Notes under the pieces: model-generated
Told to the model about the DNA's origin: nothing
What the model saw: the letters and a program-made list of their open reading frames with translations, nothing else
Database searches by the model: none
Part shown: in pieces, positions 12,024-22,212 of the stretch
How the letters are laid out: every line of letters starts with the position of its first letter
Position numbering within the stretch: the first letter of the stretch is position 1
Position numbers and translations under genes: made by a program
Assembly (NCBI GenBank): GCA_030386875.1
Contig: CM059563.1
Location: 18,246,001-18,310,000 of the forward strand
Source: Morinoia aosen
Lineage: Eukaryota; Arthropoda; Malacostraca; Amphipoda; Talitridae
Length of the DNA stretch: 64,000 nucleotides
Reading direction: 5' to 3'

Positions 12024-15000
12024 TCACCTACACCTTGAACGCAAATTGTAGCTTCGCCGCTCCTTGAACGCAGCTCTCGCGCTTACGTGGTTCTCTGTCC
12101 TCAGGTCTTCATCTTCTCTCTCAATAGTTTCATATCCGTTTCCATTCCCTGGTTCAGCTGCGACGTCCGACGTGCCGGGAAAAGCCTCGCCCCGTAGGAA
12201 AGCAACTTTCAATCTATCCAAATGAACCCTTTCTTGTCGGTTACTATATAGTGCTTTAATGGTCGCATTTGTGGCATTCCTTTCAAGGACACGATAGGGG
12301 CCTAACCAGTCGGTAGGCCACGCGTTTGCAGCTTCGGCCTTTCCTGTCGGATTGTGTAATAAAACAATATCTCCGCTCTCCACCTGGTTGTTTTTCACAC
12401 CTCTTTCCTTCATTTGCACCGACTTGTCGTGTGAAGCCTTGGACTTGGCCTTCACTACTTTGAACGCATTGTGAAGTCGGGCGCTCACCTCGGCACTGTA
12501 ATTGTCCCCAAGAGAATAATCCATGCGAGGTTTTTTCAGCCAGTTAACAACAGGAATTTCAGCGTCCCTACCAAAAAATAAATAATACGGTATTTCTTCA
12601 ATAACACTTTGATAACTTGTGTTCAGTGCCAAGCATGTCCACGGCAAAGCATCATGCCACGATGGTTGATCGCTGGCTGCGAGGTGCGACAGAACCGTTT
12701 TGATGTTCTTGTTCTGACGTTCCGTCATTCCGTTTGATTGGGGATGATATGCTGATGTGTTGTAGTATTTTATTTTTAATCTTTCGCACACGTTACGGAA
12801 CAATGTTGATGTGAACTCTGTACCTCTGTCTGAGACGAGCGTTTTCGCAGGGCCATACGTGGTTACGAATTTAGTTAACGCTTTCGTTACTTCCTCAGTT
12901 GTCTTGCTTCTGAGCGGGAACGCTGCAACGTATCTGCTGAAGTGATCGACCACGGTTAGGATGTATTTGTGGCCCTCATTCGACACTGGCATTTCGATTA
13001 AATCTACGCCTATTCTGTCCAGAGGCTTGTCAATTTCAGGGAATGAACCCATGCTAACACAAATGCGATTGTTGATCTTACGTTTCTGGCACTGCATGCA
13101 CGAATCTATGTATTTGTTAACGTCGCGAGACATGTTAATCCAGTACCCAAATTCCATGAGCTTTTTCCACGTTTTAGCACGACCTTGGTGTGCAGCGATT
13201 GTGCTATCATGCGCTAACGTTATCGCTGCTTCTCTCAGAGCGTCTGGCACAACGATTAAGTGCCTTGTTCTATTAGGCTTTCGTTGTGTCTTTCTGAAAT
13301 ACAATATGCCTCCGTCGGTGAAGATTTCGGGTTTTAGAGCGAGACTTGGAGCGTCCCCTAATTTGTCACCTTCAAGATATCTCAGTACAGGTCCCCAAAC
13401 AGGATCCTTCAATTGCTCTGCTCTCACGTTTTCTTTCTGCAAACTACTTTCCGCCTCTTGCACGCTGGGAGTTTCATCTAACATCGTCGTGACGAACACT
13501 GTATTAGGTGCTTCGTCATCTGGATTCTCTTCTCCGTTGTCGTTCGCAATATTTCTCGACAAGGCGTCGGGTACAACGTTCTGAGCTCCAGGCCGATAAA
13601 TTACCGCAAAATCATACTGTGAGAGAGTTAGTGCCCACCTCATAATTCTATTGTTCTTGGTGTTCTTACCTTTGAACAAATATTTGAGGGCAGTGTGATC
13701 TGTGATCACTACAAATTTATTGCCGTACAGATAAGGTGAGAAGTGATTTACAGCGGCAACCACTGCCAACCCTTCACGCTCCGTAATTGAATAACGTTTT
13801 TCAGCATCATTGAATCTTTTGCTGAAGTATCCAATCGGTTGTTCCTTACCCTCACATTTCTGAGCAAGCACTGCGCCCGAGCCCTCATTTGAGGCATCAC
13901 AGCTCAAGTAATACGTCTCATTTAGAGAAGGTTTCTTCAGAACTGGAGCTTCTATCATGAGCTGCTTAAGTTTACAGAAGGCTTGCTCGTGTACTTCCTC
14001 CCACTTGAATCTTGCCCCCTTTTTAGTCAGCGCATTAAGAGGTGCAGCTGTTGTAGCGAAATGCGGAATGAATCGCCGGTAGAAGTTGAGCGCTGCTACA
14101 AACGAGCGGACTTTGCGTGCGGTCGTCGGCCTAGGGTAATTTTGCATGGCCTCAACATTTTTGGGGTCTGGAACGAGTCCCTCACGACTGATGTAACATC
14201 CTAGGTACTTCACTTGTTTTTGCGCAAATTTGCACTTCTCCAAGCCTATTTTGACTCCGGCACATTGAAATTCGTGCAACACTTCCCTCAAATTTTCTAG
14301 GTGCTTCTCAAAAGTCATAGAGCTAACGCACACATCGTCCAAATAAATAGCGGCGAATTTTCCAAGCTGCCTTTTCAGAACATGACAAATTACTCTCTGG
14401 TACACTGATGTTGAGCACTTGAGTCCCATAGGCAGCCGAGCGTACTCGAAGTTGCCTTGTCGAGTCTGAAATGCCGTGTACTGCTTACTTTCTTCATCTA
14501 GCTCAATTTGATGGAAGGCTGATTTTGCATCGACAATGGAATAGTACTCTTTCCCAACAACTTCTTCCAGGGTTCCTATGATGTTGGGAATCGGGTAATG
14601 TTCGTTCACCACTCGCATGTTCACAGCTCGCAGATCAAGGCAAATTCTGTGGCCTCCTCCAGGTTTCCTTACGAGTACGAGCGGATTTTTCCAAGCACTT
14701 GTGCTCTCTTGCACAACTCCACTTTCAATCATCTCCGAGACCTTTTTATCAATAATTTCTTGGCTGGTGTACGGAATACGCCATCCCTTCGTTTGAATTG
14801 GCCTGTAATCACTCAGCAAAATTTTGTATTTCACTCCCTTGACGTGGCCAATATCCATCTCGTCTGCACTAATTGTCTTGTGATATTCCTTCAGCAGGTT
14901 CCTAACTTGTTCTTGTTTTTCAGCATCCAAGTGACTGAGGTCAAGCTCATTAATTTGCTGAAAGCGCTTCTCTCTGCGGAGATTTTCTGCTTCACTGGTT

Positions 15001-15755
15001 TCATCTTTATTTTCTTCTGTAGTCGCACTTTCATTCGAGATTTCGTGGCATGTTGCAACTATTGCTCCTTCAGTTAGAGCAATTTCCTCGGCAAAAGGGT
15101 TAAGCACAGGCATCAAAACATATCCATTTTGTACCTTTGCAGCGGTGGCTCCGACGTAAGGCGCCCACTTAACTCTAGGCTCTAAAATCACTTCCTTTCC
15201 ATCAAACTTGATATCTGCTCGGCACTTTACCATGGTTTGTGCGCGAGGCTTCACTGTAATGTCCTCAGCGAGAGTAACCGATGCTTCCTCCCGCGTTACA
15301 CACAAAATTTTTGGGGAAGTTGGTTCTGGCGCTGAAAACATGTTCACATATGTGCCAAACAGTGATGCCCTACGTTTTTCGAAGTCTAGCTTGGCATTGA
15401 CTTTGTTCATTACTTCCACTCCTATTAGCAGGTCTCCTGGGAATGCATTTTCTTTCACAACAAAGCATCTCTGTACAATTTTCTGACCGTTAACTTTGAT
15501 TGGCACATTAATCTTTCCCAGCACCGGCACGGGTTCCTCTCCAATTGTTTTTAATGCAGTCGATGTTCCTTTCACACTAGCATTTTTAATTCCCGCAACC
15601 ACACGCTCTTTAACCAAGCATATATTTGCTCCGGTATCAAGAAGTGCGGTAACAGGTGTACCATTCACTTGGAGTATCACGCTGGGATTTATTATTGGAG
15701 CTAACGGTCTCCTATTCCGTTTTTTGGCTGTCCTGCAAACTGTTGCACTCTGCAA
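12024..15755 (-). CDS. pol: pol polyprotein (PR-RT-RNaseH-IN)
   Basis: An open frame of 1243 codons that makes the enzymes for retrotransposition. Aspartic protease: LLDTGA with DTG at residues 40-42. Reverse transcriptase about 340-520: first catalytic Asp in SIVDAKSAF (409), and YLDD at 471-474. RNase H about 612-735: catalytic Asp 620 in SCDAS, and TDHTAL near 686. Integrase: zinc finger H849, H856, C886, C889; catalytic D918, D976 and E1012 (D-x35-E); and a GPY-type module (LGPY, 1151-1154) near the C terminus. All key residues are present and no stop interrupts the frame. It overlaps gag by 55 nt in the -1 frame, so the first ATG of the frame is probably not used; translation is expected through frameshifting at 15719-15725. 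It is the full length expected for Gypsy pol. Confidence 0.96.
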   Translation of the reverse strand: MQSATVCRTAKKRNRRPLAPIINPSVILQVNGTPVTALLDTGANICLVKERVVAGIKNASVKGTSTALKTIGEEPVPVLGKINVPIKVNGQKIVQRCFVVKENAFPGDLLIGVEVMNKVNAKLDFEKRRASLFGTYVNMFSAPEPTSPKILCVTREEASVTLAEDITVKPRAQTMVKCRADIKFDGKEVILEPRVKWAPYVGATAAKVQNGYVLMPVLNPFAEEIALTEGAIVATCHEISNESATTEENKDETSEAENLRREKRFQQINELDLSHLDAEKQEQVRNLLKEYHKTISADEMDIGHVKGVKYKILLSDYRPIQTKGWRIPYTSQEIIDKKVSEMIESGVVQESTSAWKNPLVLVRKPGGGHRICLDLRAVNMRVVNEHYPIPNIIGTLEEVVGKEYYSIVDAKSAFHQIELDEESKQYTAFQTRQGNFEYARLPMGLKCSTSVYQRVICHVLKRQLGKFAAIYLDDVCVSSMTFEKHLENLREVLHEFQCAGVKIGLEKCKFAQKQVKYLGCYISREGLVPDPKNVEAMQNYPRPTTARKVRSFVAALNFYRRFIPHFATTAAPLNALTKKGARFKWEEVHEQAFCKLKQLMIEAPVLKKPSLNETYYLSCDASNEGSGAVLAQKCEGKEQPIGYFSKRFNDAEKRYSITEREGLAVVAAVNHFSPYLYGNKFVVITDHTALKYLFKGKNTKNNRIMRWALTLSQYDFAVIYRPGAQNVVPDALSRNIANDNGEENPDDEAPNTVFVTTMLDETPSVQEAESSLQKENVRAEQLKDPVWGPVLRYLEGDKLGDAPSLALKPEIFTDGGILYFRKTQRKPNRTRHLIVVPDALREAAITLAHDSTIAAHQGRAKTWKKLMEFGYWINMSRDVNKYIDSCMQCQKRKINNRICVSMGSFPEIDKPLDRIGVDLIEMPVSNEGHKYILTVVDHFSRYVAAFPLRSKTTEEVTKALTKFVTTYGPAKTLVSDRGTEFTSTLFRNVCERLKIKYYNTSAYHPQSNGMTERQNKNIKTVLSHLAASDQPSWHDALPWTCLALNTSYQSVIEEIPYYLFFGRDAEIPVVNWLKKPRMDYSLGDNYSAEVSARLHNAFKVVKAKSKASHDKSVQMKERGVKNNQVESGDIVLLHNPTGKAEAANAWPTDWLGPYRVLERNATNATIKALYSNRQERVHLDRLKVAFLRGEAFPGTSDVAAEPGNGNGYETIEREDEDLRTENHVSARAAFKERRSYNLRSRCR

Positions 15756-16801
15756 TTAGCTCTTAGATGCCCAAATCTTCCACAGTTGACGCACGGCGGT
15801 GGCACCGCTTTATACTGTGCCAAGTCCATTGCAGGTGCAGGTGTTACTTCCGGTTGCGGCTGTGGTTCTCTTGTGTGGTAAATTTGGTGCTGATGACTCC
15901 TAAGTCTGCCTTTTTCGCTCCAGTGGGGTGCTTCATAATTTCCTCTTCGATGATAAGGAGAGTGTCGTATCTGTCTGTTCCTTTCTCTCCAGGGTGGCAC
16001 TTCATGGCGGTAGCCCCTTGGCCGTGGTGGTGAATGCCGCACCGTGTGGCCGACACGAGCAGTCTCATGCTGTGGCCTCCTCTCGCTTCGCTGTGCTCTC
16101 TCTCTCTCCGGTTCCCTCTTCTCTGTCGTTTCCCTAGGTACTGGTACTATCCGTCGATTTTCCACTTCGATTGCCATGTCCCTTAATTCTTGTACTGTCG
16201 TAGGTCGCGCATCACTTCGAAAGGGTCTCGTGATGTTCTCCCTTAATCCGAGCCACATCAAATCTACAAGGATTCGTTCCGGATGTTCCAGATAATTCTC
16301 GTTGTACAGCCTTTCCAGGCGCGTCAGGTACTCTGACACTCCTTCCCGGCTTGTTTGCTTCTTGGTTACTATTTCAAACAGCGCTTGAGTTGGATGTTCG
16401 ACCTGGTCGTCGTAAGAGCGCAGCCAGTTTTCTGCTTCTCGTAGGTTCGTTAGTGTATCAATTATTAGATTGCACTCCTTTGCCTCTTGTTGACCTAGGC
16501 ATAGGAAGAAGGCTTTCACCTGCTCGCTGTTATTCAGATTGCCCGTCAAAAACTTCAACCTTGCCATATGTTCCCCTACATCGTCGCCCCTCCTGAATTT
16601 AGTACCAATGGCCCCCACGCAACTTGTTACCACAGGCATATTAACTACTTCTTCCTCTTCAGGTTGTGGTGGCGCCACTCTTCCGTTCCCCCTTGCGTTG
16701 TTCCTTCTCCCCCGTGCAGGCATGGTGGCGATTTTCTTCAATTCACCTTTTCCAAAACTCAAAATTTTGCGATCACTCAAATATTTTTCAAACCTACTCA
16801 C
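15701..16801 (-). CDS. gag: gag structural protein with CCHC knuckle
   Basis: A 366-codon frame upstream of pol. The N-terminal third is basic and Pro/Glu-rich, the middle looks like a retrotransposon Gag/capsid (helical, with LRxxENWLRSYDDQ-like sequence), residues 210-330 are Arg/His/Pro-rich, and one zinc knuckle CVNCGRFGHLRANC lies at 337-350 (C-x2-C-x4-H-x4-C), which binds RNA. The first ATG is used here; a second at codon 27 (MPARGRR) is an alternative. Gag should assemble into virus-like particles that package the element RNA. The stop codon lies 55 nt beyond the start of the open pol frame. Confidence 0.93.
   Translation of the reverse strand: MSRFEKYLSDRKILSFGKGELKKIATMPARGRRNNARGNGRVAPPQPEEEEVVNMPVVTSCVGAIGTKFRRGDDVGEHMARLKFLTGNLNNSEQVKAFFLCLGQQEAKECNLIIDTLTNLREAENWLRSYDDQVEHPTQALFEIVTKKQTSREGVSEYLTRLERLYNENYLEHPERILVDLMWLGLRENITRPFRSDARPTTVQELRDMAIEVENRRIVPVPRETTEKREPERERAQRSERRPQHETARVGHTVRHSPPRPRGYRHEVPPWRERNRQIRHSPYHRRGNYEAPHWSEKGRLRSHQHQIYHTREPQPQPEVTPAPAMDLAQYKAVPPPCVNCGRFGHLRANCRVQQFAGQPKNGIGDR
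15719..15725 (-). promoter_or_regulatory. -1 ribosomal frameshift slippery heptamer A AAA AAC
   Basis: In the gag frame the minus strand reads CCA AAA AAC, a perfect X XXY YYZ slippery site of the kind used by several retroviruses. Slipping back one base enters the pol frame exactly. A weak GGAG/CTCC stem can form a few bases downstream; a longer pseudoknot was not tested. Confidence 0.85.
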
Positions 16802-17064
16802 TGTAAAACCTTTACTGAAACTTTGAAATTAATCGAGTGAACACACTAGAATTTTCTCACTCAAACTTATCACTTCTATAACCACTTTCACTTTCTTGAT
16901 CTATATGGCCGTGTGCTTGCTGGCTTCTCATACCGGAACACAGAAAATCATCACTACGAGACATGTACCTCTACTGAATTTCTGTACGTTTTGCACATGA
17001 AATAACTACGCAAAAAAAATACAATGCAACTGTCATACTACACTCACAAAATATTACAAAGCGA

Positions 17065-17082
17065 TCGCGTTGATCTTTGCCA
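17065..17082 (-). other. possible primer binding site
   Basis: Eight bases inside the 5' LTR the minus strand reads TGGCAAAGATCAACGCG. It begins with TGG, as a site complementary to a tRNA CCA end must. I could not match it to a known primer tRNA, so the assignment is tentative. Confidence 0.35.
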
Positions 17083-17090
17083 AATTGAGT

Positions 17091-18954
17091 TGTCACGAGA
17101 AAAGGCTGTCTGCCTCGTCTCTCATTAATTTACACTAATGAGAAGACCGAATGCTCGCTTGAGGGGTTGGCATACCTCAATAAAATGCACAGGAAACACA
17201 AGGAAAATTTATGGGCAAGCCCAAACAAATCAACACTACTACAAAATGTGTATACTAAAATTGGGCAGTACTCACCGATGTACGTTGAACTCGACTTACT
17301 CACTGCGCGTTTTTCAGAGCGCGTCAGTTATGATGAGGGGCTGCTTGCTACTAAATTTGGGGGATTTTATACACGTGAAATTCACTTAATTTATAATTTA
17401 CGGCAATACATCATACAGAACATCGATAAGCGCACGCAATGTATGGCATTAGAACTGGTGTAAATTGAGTAATGGTATTCTAGAAATTTCATGTGTTAAA
17501 CAGCTTGCATAACAGAACGACAATAAATGCTACCGCTGGCCAGCTTCCCCATATATTGCTCCTACATAAAATGCCACAAATGAGGCCTGCCAACATTTGC
17601 ATTCCCGCAGCACAGAAGGTGGTCTCACTTCAAACCACAGAATTGTTCTTTTACAAACAGCTTCAGTTCAAATTTCTGTCTTGTGCACAGTACACAGAAA
17701 GTCTGTTGCGAAATGCTGATCCCGGCACTCCCGAGAATCTTCTTGCCTTGTAGTACGTTTAATCCAGTTAATCCAGTTAATCCAGTTTTACCTTCCCACC
17801 TGAAATTTGAATTATAACTTGTTACTCATTATAGCGTCAATCACGTTTCCTCAAATATATTCATCTTTCATTCAATAAAGGGGCATTAAATTTTGTATTA
17901 CATCTACCTCACTCATATTCACAATATTTTCTTGCCATATTTAATTGAACGGCGCAGATTTATCATCATATGTATCCATCCTTTTAACAGCATCTATCGC
18001 GAATGAGTAACATGAGTCTTACCCGGCCCATCGACGTTTAAACTTTCTTATAACTTTCTACATCTCATCCACAGTGGTCTTGTGTGAGATTTCTTCTCTG
18101 CAAAATGGAAAGAGAAAATTTTGGATTAGCAAATTCCCCAAAAAAAACGATTTTACCAAATTAACTACGTATTGCTCATTTTTTTAAAATTATATTTCCA
18201 GTATTGCACTTGATAAAAGAAACGCACTTCTCACGACGCCCGTCGACGCAGACTGAATTCACTCCCTCAGTAATGACGCTGTGCTCAAGAGCGCGGTTCT
18301 CTCCTTTTCCGTACAGACCAATCGACTTTTGAAAGGGTATTCAGGGTCGTTTGTATTGGCTTAGAGCCTTTTGGCGTGAACTTCTGACTCCGCCCTTATG
18401 AGGTTTCACGGGATTCTCGCTGAGCGCCGTTGGCCCTTCTACATCTTTTCCCTGTATTTTTTTTTTTTTGCTCAAGTGTTAGGACCCTTAAATCTGTCGA
18501 CCACTGTGTTTGTAGTTTCGAGGCTTGTGCAATTAACCCTCACAACAGGCGGTTCTGCCGAGGCGTAGAGGACTGCTTACACCGTCAAATTCTTGATGGC
18601 GTAATCTACCCACCTCGCCTGAAACAACACACATCTAATGGCCGCCTACCCCTAACATTTATTTAACCAAACATTTGGTGAAGAGACCCCTTCTGTGCCG
18701 CTGGGATTTTTTAGGTAAGCATTGAGTGAGCACCAAAATTTATAACACACAATTACAATTTCCCTAAATTCTAAAAAAAACGCAGAATGAAATCACAATT
18801 ACCATTTCCCTAAATTCTCATGTTTTAATTCGTTAAATCATTCGCTAAATTGATTATTCTCGACATGACCCCAAAACACAAGAGCACCAATCAGTTAGCA
18901 CAAAAAAAAAAGACATAAATTAGTTAAATTCCCAAAATTAAATCTTTCCCAACA
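17091..18954 (-). repeat. 5' LTR of the Gypsy element (1864 bp)
   Basis: Partner of the LTR at 7542-9403, starting TG and ending CA in element orientation. It should contain the promoter for the genomic RNA. A second A-run difference near its left edge and one near 18131 are the only differences I can see from its partner. Confidence 0.95.
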
Positions 18955-19127
18955 CACTATTCATTCTCTCCATTATAAGTTTATACTAAGTTTAGGTCAC
19001 GGCACAAGTACAATATACATACTCTCCCGTACACGTATTTTGTAAATTACAATTTACTTAACAAGAATCATTCATACTCTTCAGTGTATGTTTACACCAA
19101 GTTCAAGTCACTAAACAAGTACCATTC
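18955..19127. repeat. ~57-bp minisatellite, right part
   Basis: It starts with the second CACT target copy (18955-18958) and continues the units seen at 7408-7541, for example TCACTAAACAAGTACCATTC at 19108. Removing the retrotransposon and one CACT joins the two parts in phase (AACAAACACT followed by ATTCATTCTCTCC). Confidence 0.75.
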
Positions 19128-19964
19128 CTCCTTACCACAACACATTCATCACAAGCTCCCAGCTCCGGAACAATTATGATCAGTGCTGCTTCACATATCC
19201 ATCACTTGCTGGCCGCTAATGTAAGCTGTTTTCTGTGAGTGCAAGTGCCGTGTTTTGCATGTATAATTGAGGTTGTTTTCGTCGCCTGATGGCCCTTAAT
19301 TTGCCTGCGCTGGGTAACGCTGCTAGCGACGGGCTCTTGATATAGCTGCGCTGTTGCCGCCCAACTCAGGGGTGTCAGGCTAGTTTTTATTTCATTTTTG
19401 ATTTTATTTTTGCTCAGATACGGATGTTGATGTTGATAAATTTGGCATTTATTTGAAAGCATTTTAGCCGGAAATTTTCCTAAGCGTCCGTCTGACATCC
19501 TGATTTTCTAGTAGGTTTGTTAATAGGGCTCAACATCTAGTTATCATGAAGAGTTACTCGATTATGAGTGCTCTTTATGACATATTTTTATTGAGAAAGG
19601 GGCTAAATTGTTAATTTTGGCCACAAACGTCCCACAGTATCTGAACTTTTGCCATATTTAGCCCTCAGCACCATGTAATCGTAAATGATTTACCGATGGT
19701 CAGTGCTCTTATCGTTAAATTTCAATTAGGAAAAGGATAAGTTGTTAATTTTAGCTGCAATAAAGGCTCACCTGGCAACTGCAACCATCATGCCAGGAGC
19801 CGCTCTGCAGCCCTCTGTGTTAGCGAGAACAACTTATCACATTTCAACTTCACCAAGATAGCTGGTTTGTGACATTTAAGGTTTTTAATCTCGAAAGTTT
19901 TACGAAAAACTGTTGATCCTCGAGTTTTTTTACATCTTCTTACGCTAAACTCAACTTGCGCGGG
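19128..19964. other. no gene seen
   Basis: No supported coding region or repeat family. A minus-strand frame of 98 codons at 19202-19498 is unlike any family I recognise and lacks convincing start or splice context. Confidence 0.4.
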
Positions 19965-19968
19965 TTAA

Positions 19969-20193
19969 CACGTTGGTCGCGATGTAAGCCTCAATCTGGT
20001 GGCCACGATTGAGATTTTCATAACGCTGTTGACCGACCAGTAGTCACAAACTCATTTTTCATTAATACTTAATTAAAGGTAAATGAAGGCACGATCCAGT
20101 TAATGTTTGCTATATTCACAATTGCTGACTACAATTTACTTTGAATTTGAATTGATTATTTGAAATTCACATTAATCAAATGCATTCAAAGTG
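19969..20193 (+). mobile_element. TTAA-flanked MITE, copy 2
   Basis: A 225-bp relative of the element at 4304. It is flanked by TTAA at 19965-19968 and 20194-20197. It starts CACGTTGGTCGCGATG and ends TTCAAAGTG; the inner parts ACCGACCAGTAGTCAC and AAGGCACGATCCAGTTAA are shared with the copies at 31316 and 62917. Confidence 0.8.
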
Positions 20194-20274
20194 TTAAAGC
20201 ATTGGAATCTCAGCTACAGAGTAATGCACCTTCAGTTCGGATACTCCCAAAAACGTTCCTCTCTGATGGCCCAA

Positions 20275-20560
20275 GATAGGCCATAGGATAAGGTTAGTTA
20301 GGCTTGTCTATCGTGTGTCATGAGGACTAGTGCCCCTCTACCCCACAGGGGAGTTACCGTTGGGTTACCTTGGTTACAGAGAGGCCTCCGAAACTTTTAT
20401 CTTCTGTGCCCACTTTCAGTTTTCACACTTTTTTCGCTTTTCATATTTACCATTTCTTCCTCTTCCTACCCAACTTGTTATTTCTATGAACACGGTATCC
20501 TGTGTGGGAACACACCTTGTGCATAGATTCCCCTGTTTCCCTAGTCTTTAGTAAATAATG
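20275..20560 (+). mobile_element. LINE-like dispersed repeat fragment, copy 1
   Basis: It shares GGAACACACCTTGT, GATTCCCC and TAAATAATGCCTTCAT-like blocks in the same order with the fragments at 38170, 50195 and 51595. No reverse transcriptase is encoded. It is probably the 3' end of a non-LTR retrotransposon, by inference from the tails of the other copies. Confidence 0.45.
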
Positions 20561-20639
20561 CCTTCATTTTTACACGTGAAAATATTTCTGCAATGGAAAA
20601 CGAGCCTCAAATTTACCGTTATACTGCTTACTAGAATAA

Positions 20640-20850
20640 TGACGTTTATCGGTGACGGTTGTCGTTTATACATAGTTATCGTCGACGGTTCTTCTTCAGT
20701 GTTATTGATCGCGGCTATGCTTAACGGTTATTGTGGAGAGTTATCGATAAAACTTATGCTTAACAGTTCTCTCTGAAAGTTATCGTCACTGGGACCTTAA
20801 TGGTTTTCCCCCTGAGAGCTATCTCTCGTAGATATTCTTAACGGTTGTAC
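20640..20850. repeat. degenerate ~45-bp tandem repeat
   Basis: Repeated motifs of the form TTAACGGTT or GACGGTT followed by AGTTATCG or AGCTATC recur four to five times. The units are strongly diverged. Confidence 0.4.
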
Positions 20851-20938
20851 ATTAAAAAACCTTGCTCTCCCATGAGTGGATACAAAGAAGCAAGTCTAAC
20901 TTTTTCACCGGGCATCTATGATATGGGCCCCCACGTAT

Positions 20939-21046
20939 AGAAAAGAAAAACAGTTTATTTCGAATCAAGATGATGCAAGAACAATCATTGGTTTTTAAAA
21001 TGCCTTAAAATAAAGATCTATAGTTGATATACACACATGGGTATCG
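20939..21046 (+). repeat. dispersed repeat, plus copy of an inverted pair
   Basis: Contains AACAATCATTGGTTTTTAAA and CACACATGGGTATCG. The reverse complement, with substitutions, is found at 23875-23993. No coding content. Confidence 0.7.
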
Positions 21047-21200
21047 CAATAGCCTCTGCACTGGGCGGCTAAAAGCATAAATGCCCCAATGAAAAGTTCG
21101 ACTATCAACACGTTGTGTGTTACGATTCACCGGTTGGGTGGGGCTCAAGTTTTTCCAGCTGCGAAACGACTCATCGATGGGTCTGTTTAAAATTTTTTAA

Positions 21201-21328
21201 CACTCTTTTTAAATTAATGCTCTTTAATATACCCAGTTAATATTTGCTATCTATAAATTTTTAATAACTTTTCACTTTGAATTTGAGTTGGATTTTGAAC
21301 TTCAGTTTAACCCATCGGAGTCAATGTC
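21201..21328 (+). mobile_element. TTAA-flanked MITE, copy 3, internally deleted
   Basis: A 128-bp shortened copy between TTAA at 21197-21200 and 21329-21332. It keeps the block CCCAGTTAATATTTGCTAT, the segment TTTGAATTTGAGTTGGA and the right end up to ACCCATCGGAGTCAATG. The left third is missing. Confidence 0.65.
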
Positions 21329-21378
21329 TTAAAATCTGTATCCGGGATTTCCGACTGTCGTGCTACAATGCACTAATG

Positions 21379-21599
21379 GGTACTTGTGCGTTGTGTCACC
21401 ACTTTTACTTTATGATTTCCTTTTGATGCTAGGGTTAGGTTAATTTAGGTTTGCCCAAATAAATTATACCTGAAACAAGACAAAAATTAAAAATAATAAA
21501 AATTTATTATAGTTTTACTAGCCTAACCTAACTTGACCTAACCTTAACATCAAACCGAAACCTTAGACCTAAAGTGGTGACAGATAACCCACAAGTACC
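21379..21599. mobile_element. MITE with 8-bp target duplication
   Basis: A 221-bp element between two perfect copies of CACTAATG (21371-21378 and 21600-21607). The termini are inverted: GGTACTTGTGCGTT at the left and AACCCACAAGTACC at the right; the inverted similarity continues inward through the CACCACTTTA and GGTTAGGTTA blocks. The 8-bp duplication fits hAT-like transposition, but the terminus does not start with the usual CAG, so the superfamily is open. Confidence 0.75.
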
Positions 21600-21607
21600 C
21601 ACTAATG

Positions 21608-22212
21608 TTTGAGGAACTTCAAATTTTGTTCTCTATGGTAAATTGACAGTGGTTTTTGTACGTCGAAGCGCACTACATCCATATATGCAGGAATTAATGG
21701 AAATATCTCGCCGAAATGACGGTGATTTACCTCTACCGCGGTGCTCTGCACTAAATTATGAAGAAACATGCGAAAATTTGAAGAATTTGTCGTTAAACAT
21801 TGAATGCAGAAATCGTCAACTCTACTACATAAATTTTGAATTTGCCGAGGGAAATGTAAACAGAAAGATAAAGAGGGTAGGGAAAGTTAATATTACGAGC
21901 AAAAGAGAACAAAGTTCCCTCCACGGCAGCTCGTTCGATGAGTCAGTGTTTCCAATGAGTCAGTTCCATACGTTCAAGTCACTCATGTGAGTCAAGGCCG
22001 CCAGGGGCGTCACTTGGTCTCACCGCCGCCATAATTCAAGATACATTCGAGTTGACGCGTTGTGTAGCACCCTCGAATTAAAGAGCGTTTCGTCACCAGA
22101 GCTGCACGCCTTTTGCCGAGCTCGGGCAGTTGCAGCTACGGCGTACTTTGCACTTGTGTTGTTTGTTTCTATAAAAAAATGATACAGAAGATGTTTGAGA
22201 ATGTAAGAGGAA
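21608..22212 (+). other. unassigned stretch with one 115-codon open frame
   Basis: An open frame at 21643-21990 (115 codons) starts 35 bp after the MITE. Its product is hydrophilic with mixed composition and no low complexity, so it is more protein-like than most frames here, but I recognise no family and see no promoter. It could be an exon, a fossil, or chance. Confidence 0.2.

Larger units (their letters stand above)
7542..18954 (-). mobile_element. complete Ty3/Gypsy LTR retrotransposon
   Basis: An 11.4 kb element read on the minus strand: 5' LTR 17091-18954, leader, gag, pol, a 2.6 kb tail without a long open frame, polypurine tract, and 3' LTR 7542-9403. The LTRs begin TGTTGGG and end GTGACA in element orientation. 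The pol order protease - reverse transcriptase - RNase H - integrase is the Gypsy (Metaviridae) order. No envelope-like gene is visible. Open gag and pol, nearly identical LTRs and an intact target duplication all indicate a recent insertion that could still move. The exact clade is not assigned. Confidence 0.95.

Noticed and set aside
12961-15759. Plus-strand open frames antisense to pol
   Set aside because: Shadows of the pol frame on the opposite strand, without independent support.
21420-21590. Telomere-like GGTTAGGTTA motifs
   Set aside because: They lie within the inverted arms of the 8-bp-duplication MITE and are not a tandem TTAGG array.
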